NCBI RefSeq assembly: GCF_963676485.1
Contig: NZ_OY781114.1
Coordinates: forward strand, 4,418,501-4,482,500
Source: an uncultured Cohaesibacter sp.
Lineage (GTDB): Bacteria; Pseudomonadota; Alphaproteobacteria; Rhizobiales; Cohaesibacteraceae
Length of the DNA stretch: 64,000 nt
Direction: 5' to 3'
Positions 60,271 through 64,000 of this stretch are shown in pieces (within the stretch, counting starts at the first letter, position 1; each line of letters starts with the position of its first letter). A program made the position numbers and the translations under genes. The notes beneath the pieces were generated by a model. That model saw nothing but the letters and a program-made list of their open reading frames with translations. It did not search any database and was not told the DNA's origin.

Positions 60271-60375
60271 ATCTTGTTGACTTTACTTATCTTTTCTTCG
60301 TTGCACAATTTGTCATGAGACACCTAAAAGTGCATCCAGTCTCATATGAGACACTTGCTAATTTGAGGCCCTCTT

Positions 60376-60552
60376 TTACGGATTTGAGTAACGCTTTTCA
60401 ATGAGATTCTTTAAATCCCGAATGTCCTGTGAAAGATTGTCGATTTTGGTCTCAAGGATTGTTACCCGACGGTCTTGTGAGCTGATGGTTTGAGACTGGG
60501 AATCCTGTCTCTGGAAGTCTGCTTCCAGCGTGCTGAAAAACTCATTTTGCAT
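60376..60552 (-). CDS. Small coiled-coil protein, 58 aa
   Basis: A frame from ATG 60552 to TAA 60378-60376 encoding MQNEFFSTLEADFQRQDSQS followed by a heptad-like helix (RVTILETKIDNLSQDIRDLKNLIEKRY). Composition is clearly protein-like and resembles SlyX-like short coiled coils. It is divergent from the DUF2975 gene, with a palindrome between. No strong ribosome-binding site is seen. Confidence 0.6.
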   Translation of the reverse strand: MQNEFFSTLEADFQRQDSQSQTISSQDRRVTILETKIDNLSQDIRDLKNLIEKRYSNP

Positions 60553-60570
60553 GTATTAATTATTGACTTG

Positions 60571-60586
60571 CGATAATTAATTATCG
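60571..60586. promoter_or_regulatory. Perfect 16-bp palindrome, candidate operator
   Basis: CGATAATTAATTATCG lies 33 bases before the DUF2975 start and 19 before the divergent small gene. An adjacent ATTAATTATTG extends the AT-rich symmetry. It could bind the XRE regulator encoded downstream (61198-61413). Confidence 0.55.
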
Positions 60587-60618
60587 TATATGAGCTTTCA
60601 TCAATAATGGAGGTTTCT

Positions 60619-61188
60619 ATGAATCAACGTATTCAACGCTTTGCCAAACTGTTTAGGGCGATCTTCCTTGCAATCCTTGTCTTGACCCCGGTGGTGGTGG
60701 CAGGCCTTTGGCTCTCTGGCGGAGACATAATGCTCGGAGACAGAGGGTGGTCAACGATTATCGGTCTGGCTACGAACGATGTGAATCTTGATGCAGCACA
60801 TGCTCCTTCGTTCCCGCTCGCCTGGGACCAACGCTGGCTGGGGCTGGCAGTTGACCTAATTCCGCTTGGGGTAACGATGCTTTGCCTATGGTGGCTTGTG
60901 CGCTTGTTCAGCCTGTTTTCAGCGGGCGAAATTTTTACCGGCAACACCGTCAAGTATATCCGCCGAACGGGTTGGACCATGCTGGCAGGCGTTGTTCTGA
61001 TGCCGTTTCACGAAGCCCTGCTAACCATGGTGCTGACGATGCATAATCTACCAGGCGAGCGCTTGATCTCTGTCTCCCTGGGAGCAGGAGATATCCGCGA
61101 CCTGCTGATCACTGGGATCATTATACTGGTGAGCTGGATTATGGATGAGGGCCGCGAGCTACGCGAATCCGACGAGCTGACAGTCTAG
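60619..61188 (+). CDS. DUF2975 membrane protein
   Basis: A 189-residue protein with four membrane helices typical of DUF2975: FRAIFLAILVLTPVVVAGLWL, LIPLGVTMLCLWWLVRLFSLFSAGEIFT, a third helix and a final LLITGIIILVSWIMDEGRELRE. The ATG at 60619 follows GGAGG by five bases. Usually paired with an XRE regulator, as here (nine bases apart). Function unknown. Confidence 0.85.
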   Translation: MNQRIQRFAKLFRAIFLAILVLTPVVVAGLWLSGGDIMLGDRGWSTIIGLATNDVNLDAAHAPSFPLAWDQRWLGLAVDLIPLGVTMLCLWWLVRLFSLFSAGEIFTGNTVKYIRRTGWTMLAGVVLMPFHEALLTMVLTMHNLPGERLISVSLGAGDIRDLLITGIIILVSWIMDEGRELRESDELTV

Positions 61189-61197
61189 GAGAACGGT

Positions 61198-61413
61198 ATG
61201 GGTATTATAATCGACCTCGACGTCATGCTTGCCAAACGCAAGACCAGTTCCAAGGAACTGGCGGCCGCCGTGGGCATAACTCCGCAAAACCTATCCATCC
61301 TGAAAACAGGGAAGGCCAAGGCCATTCGCTTTGCCACTCTTGATGCCATATGCCGGGTGCTCGATTGTCAACCCGGCGACATCCTCCGCTACGAAGCCAA
61401 TGGATCTGAATAG
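61198..61413 (+). CDS. XRE-family small regulator (YozG-like)
   Basis: A 71-residue helix-turn-helix protein: AKRKTSSKELAAAVGITPQNLSILKTGKAKAIRFATLDAICRVLDCQPGDILRY. The Cro/C1 type that pairs with DUF2975 genes, probably regulating its own operon. Confidence 0.9.
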   Translation: MGIIIDLDVMLAKRKTSSKELAAAVGITPQNLSILKTGKAKAIRFATLDAICRVLDCQPGDILRYEANGSE

Positions 61414-61645
61414 ACAGGGTCCAAAGGATCAAGAGAAGGGAAAAGCTTCTTCTTCCCCTTCTCCTGGCATTCCACTGCATGCGTCGGAAATCAGCACTAT
61501 GCTTCAGCAGGCGCGTAAAATCACCCGGCCAAACATTTTCGACCGGCTTGATCTGCGGCTCTATCTGGTCGAGCGAAGAATCGCCTATCAGAAAGGGAGA
61601 GATATCGTGGCTTTTCTATCGACAAGCACGAAAGGACTGGAGCTA

Positions 61646-61957
61646 TTAGTGGGTCCAGTTGCCTTCGACGCGAAGGGTGGAGAAATTATCCGAGTATGTC
61701 TTGAGAATTCTTTTACGTGTTTTGGGCTTCAAGACCAGATAATCCAGATTTTCGCGTTCAGCATAGGCAATGGCAGCTTCTTTGGTCGGGAATGACAAAT
61801 TGATCTGCTGGCGCGTATCCGTCGACGACATATGTCCCATCAGAGGGTCGATTTTTCGGGCGGAAGCGGGTTCAAAGGTCAAATGCCAGTCTTGGCTTGT
61901 TGCCTGACCGGACTGCATGGCATTTTTCGAAGGTTTGAAAATTCGCGCTTTTGTCAT
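61646..61957 (-). CDS. NADH dehydrogenase accessory subunit, NDUFS4-like (ETC complex I)
   Basis: A 103-residue protein of the ETC complex I subunit family (NDUFS4/18 kDa homologue of alphaproteobacteria): MTKARIFKPSKNAMQSG, WHLTFEP, DPLMGHMSSTDTRQQINLSFPTKEAAIAYAE. It stabilises complex I at the cytoplasmic side. The ATG at 61957 follows AAAGGGCACC; the longer frame is rejected. Confidence 0.9.
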   Translation of the reverse strand: MTKARIFKPSKNAMQSGQATSQDWHLTFEPASARKIDPLMGHMSSTDTRQQINLSFPTKEAAIAYAERENLDYLVLKPKTRKRILKTYSDNFSTLRVEGNWTH

Positions 61958-61998
61958 GGTGCCCTTTCTGACAAGTCTGTCAAATAACCCCATTTTAA

Positions 61999-62075
<77 letters not shown>

Positions 62076-62183
62076 TACCAAGCATCGGGCCAATCATGAA
62101 ATCAGTCCGAAGCGGAATGGCGCTTGCATAGCAACCGGTTGCCCCATGAGCAAGCGCAAAAGACGAGTCACCGTCCATTTTGA

Positions 62184-62717
62184 TCATTTGGGTGTGAACA
62201 ATTGATGAAGCAGCTTGTCACCCACTTTGATATTCAGCTTGTCTGTGGTTCCTTTCGGAACTTCAAGAACATATCGAACAGCCCCTGCCGAGCCGATAAC
62301 GGATTCGGAAAGCGGCGTGGTTCCGCGTACAATGTGATGGATACGGCCGTCCGGTTCGACAAAGATCATGTCGAGCGGAATATAGGTGTTCTTCATCCAC
62401 ATATAGACGGGCTCGTTTTTGCCGAAGTCAAAAAGCATGCCATGCCCGTCAGCGAGGCTCGTACGATACATGAGCCCCTTCATGCGGCTGGCATCATCAA
62501 GCGCCAATTCAATTTTAAAAGAATGGTTGGTCTGTCCGCTCTTTATGATCAGATGTGTATCATCTGACAAAAAGCGACTGACATCACCCTCTGAGATGGT
62601 AGTCGGGATCTGTGATGAATGCGCATGGTCCGTAAGCCATATGGCTAGAGCTGAATAGATGAGCAGTCCAACAAGGATCAGTGTTTGGAATGAGAACTGG
62701 CGTGCACGCATTTGCAT
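62184..62717 (-). CDS. DUF192 family exported protein
   Basis: A 177-residue protein with an N-terminal signal anchor (LILVGLLIYSALAIWL) and a DUF192 domain from about residue 65: ELALDDASRMKGLMYRTSLADGHGMLFDFG, VYMWMKNTYIPLDMIFVEPDGRIHHI and AVRYVLEVPKG. The family is periplasmic, of unknown function. Confidence 0.9.
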   Translation of the reverse strand: MQMRARQFSFQTLILVGLLIYSALAIWLTDHAHSSQIPTTISEGDVSRFLSDDTHLIIKSGQTNHSFKIELALDDASRMKGLMYRTSLADGHGMLFDFGKNEPVYMWMKNTYIPLDMIFVEPDGRIHHIVRGTTPLSESVIGSAGAVRYVLEVPKGTTDKLNIKVGDKLLHQLFTPK

Positions 62718-62854
62718 GGGAGTATACTTTCAGTGAAGCACCGGCAATGGATACAGAGGCCACGTCCCTTCGAAAAACGGAAGGGATGAGGCTCTACATC
62801 TATATAAGCTCAGAATCTTGCAATGAAATGACCGGCTCGCATGGAACCGCCGGA

Positions 62855-63436
62855 TTAATGGGATGACGGAATATGAGCCCCGGTGGACGGGCGGATTTCA
62901 GTGGCCATCTTGCCTTTCGGGCCGGGACCATATCTGACGAGCACTTCCTGATGCGGACGCAGTTCCGTAAGGCCATAAATCCGCAGGGTCTCCATATGAA
63001 TGAAGATATCATCCGTGCCCTCACCTTGCGTGAGAAAGCCAAAACCTTTTTCCCGATTGAACCACTTGACCCAAGCTGTTTCCAGCTCACTGGTCGGCGT
63101 CACCTGCACATGCGTGTTGGCTGGAGGCAATTGGGATGGATGGACAGCGCTGCTCTCATCCATGGAGAGGATGCGCAAAGCCTGCAAACCCTTTGGGCCT
63201 TGGAGCACCTCGCATACGACGCGTGCGCCTTCATATGCAGTGCGATATCCATCACGACGCAAGCAAGTTACATGCAGCAAAATATCAGGGCTGTTGTCGT
63301 CAGGAACGATGAAACCGAACCCTTTTGCGACATCAAACCACTTGATTTTACCTGCAATTTGCGTGACGTCCAATGCCGCATCATCGGCACAGCCGATATC
63401 CAAAGATTGCTGCTCTGGTACGATCTTCACACCCAT
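62855..63436 (-). CDS. Double cold-shock-domain protein
   Basis: A 193-residue protein with two cold-shock domains: KIKWFDVAKGFGFIVPDD near residue 30 and VKWFNREKGFGFLTQGE near 122, each with the RNP1-type KGFGF(I/L) motif. A flexible linker of about 30 residues separates them. Two-domain Csp proteins are typical of Rhizobiales and act as RNA chaperones. Confidence 0.92.
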   Translation of the reverse strand: MGVKIVPEQQSLDIGCADDAALDVTQIAGKIKWFDVAKGFGFIVPDDNSPDILLHVTCLRRDGYRTAYEGARVVCEVLQGPKGLQALRILSMDESSAVHPSQLPPANTHVQVTPTSELETAWVKWFNREKGFGFLTQGEGTDDIFIHMETLRIYGLTELRPHQEVLVRYGPGPKGKMATEIRPSTGAHIPSSH

Positions 63437-63656
63437 AGCCTTGCCTCAACGCTATTCGTAGCCTCGTTCCCGACTCAATACACTGGTCGATTCTCAAATT
63501 GAGGATATCATCTTGATCTGAGACCGCATCAATATTTTTTTAACTTTTTAAGCGAACAAGGCATGATGTGCTTCGGTTGGTGCGCACAATTGGCAAATGC
63601 CTAAATTATGGCCCCATATGTGATTAAACAATAACTTACAGCCATCCCAAATCGGG

Positions 63657-64000
63657 TCAGGCTATCAATTTCATGATCGATCCTATTTCTTGCTGAGATG
63701 TCATATCGGCAAGCTCATCAAGTGGCGTCGGATCTCTATTGATAATAACAAGCTTGGCACCATGCTGTTTGGCGATCTGAGGAAGCCCGGCGGCGGGATA
63801 GACCACCAGTGAAGACCCCAAAACGATAAAGAGATTACAATCGCCAGACAGTCTCATTGCACGCATCATCTTTTCTTCTGGCATCGCTTGCCCAAAATTG
63901 ATGATAGCCGTTTTGACCAGCCCTCCGCATTGCGGACAGATGGGTGAATGGCCCGTTTCTTCGATATGCTTTTTTGCCTCTGCAAGTGTCATTTCCGCAT
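63657..64000 (-). CDS. NAD-dependent sirtuin deacylase, C-terminal part
   Basis: The gene enters from beyond the window; the last 114 or so residues are seen. CPQCGGLVKTAIINFGQAMPEE holds a zinc-binding CxxC pair and the conserved NFGQ/FGE-type strand; IVLGSSLVVYPAAGLP and LVIINRDPTPLD are the NAD-binding Rossmann part. It removes acyl groups from lysines, like CobB. The zinc pair plus GSSL are family-diagnostic. Confidence 0.9.
   Translation of the reverse strand, partial: AEMTLAEAKKHIEETGHSPICPQCGGLVKTAIINFGQAMPEEKMMRAMRLSGDCNLFIVLGSSLVVYPAAGLPQIAKQHGAKLVIINRDPTPLDELADMTSQQEIGSIMKLIA

Noticed and set aside
61331-61795. Plus-strand frame after the XRE regulator
   Set aside because: Overlaps the regulator end and runs antisense into the NDUFS4-like gene. 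The part between 61414 and 61645 has no ribosome-binding site or family.

Overview
The window is 64 kb of an alphaproteobacterial chromosome. It is probably a marine Hyphomicrobiales member such as a Cohaesibacter relative. That is inferred from the AapJQMP and ChoXWV transporters, an Omp25/31-like barrel, a NADH dehydrogenase NDUFS4-like accessory subunit, a lipid-A modification cluster and moderate GC. No database search was possible. About 38.1 kb of the window (22085-60214) is an apparently intact prophage integrated in the 3' end of tRNA-Arg(UCU).

Left chromosomal arm (1-22084): the C-terminus of an iron-dependent alcohol dehydrogenase, an AlaX editing protein, an AhpD-like protein, a mercaptopyruvate sulfurtransferase and an outer-membrane barrel. 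These are followed by the amino-acid ABC transporter operon aapJQMP (minus strand), cystathionine beta-lyase and a permease-like membrane protein. Then comes a four-gene cluster for polyprenyl-phosphate-sugar transfer to lipid A (ArnT-like, PAP2, GT2, LAB_N), an orphan tandem-receiver protein, a Ktr-type K+ uptake system and the choline/betaine transporter choXWV. The last two suggest osmotic adaptation.

Prophage (22085-60214): a 24-bp direct repeat (attL 22085-22108, attR 60191-60214) marks the ends. Inside each end lies a set of three 12-bp-spaced GTAGTAC-type repeats that look like integrase arm sites. The integrase sits next to the restored tRNA. The immunity region (55161-55827) has a Cro-like/CI-like divergent pair. 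Matching GTTCAC-N5-GTGAAC operators fill the -35/-10 spacers of two early promoters, one leftward (PR-like, 55425-55455) and one rightward (PL-like, 56758-56787). The leftward operon carries small early genes, a DnaA-C-like protein, an O-like replication protein with a candidate internal origin, an HNH nuclease, P27/HK97-type packaging and head genes, and a tail module syntenic with the RcGTA gene transfer agent. It ends with a tail/appendage gene (DUF2793), endolysin, LLH-type holin and overlapping spanins. The tail chaperone gene shows a lambda-identical -1 frameshift heptamer (36001-36007) with a downstream stem, and its extension frame has no usual start codon.

Accessory (moron) genes interrupt this plan: an AT-rich membrane gene and its neighbour (25896-27621), a 957-residue protein with fourteen 42-residue TPR units (44679-47552), a membrane/pentapeptide-repeat protein (49615-50784), and a plus-strand cassette of lipoprotein, TerB/BRCT-like and membrane protein (51495-53207). 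Their functions are unknown; superinfection exclusion or defence is a reasonable but untested idea.

Right chromosomal arm (60215-64000): tRNA-Arg, a 58-residue coiled-coil protein, a DUF2975/XRE pair, an NDUFS4-like subunit, tRNA-Pro(UGG), a DUF192 protein, a double cold-shock-domain protein and the C-terminal part of a sirtuin.
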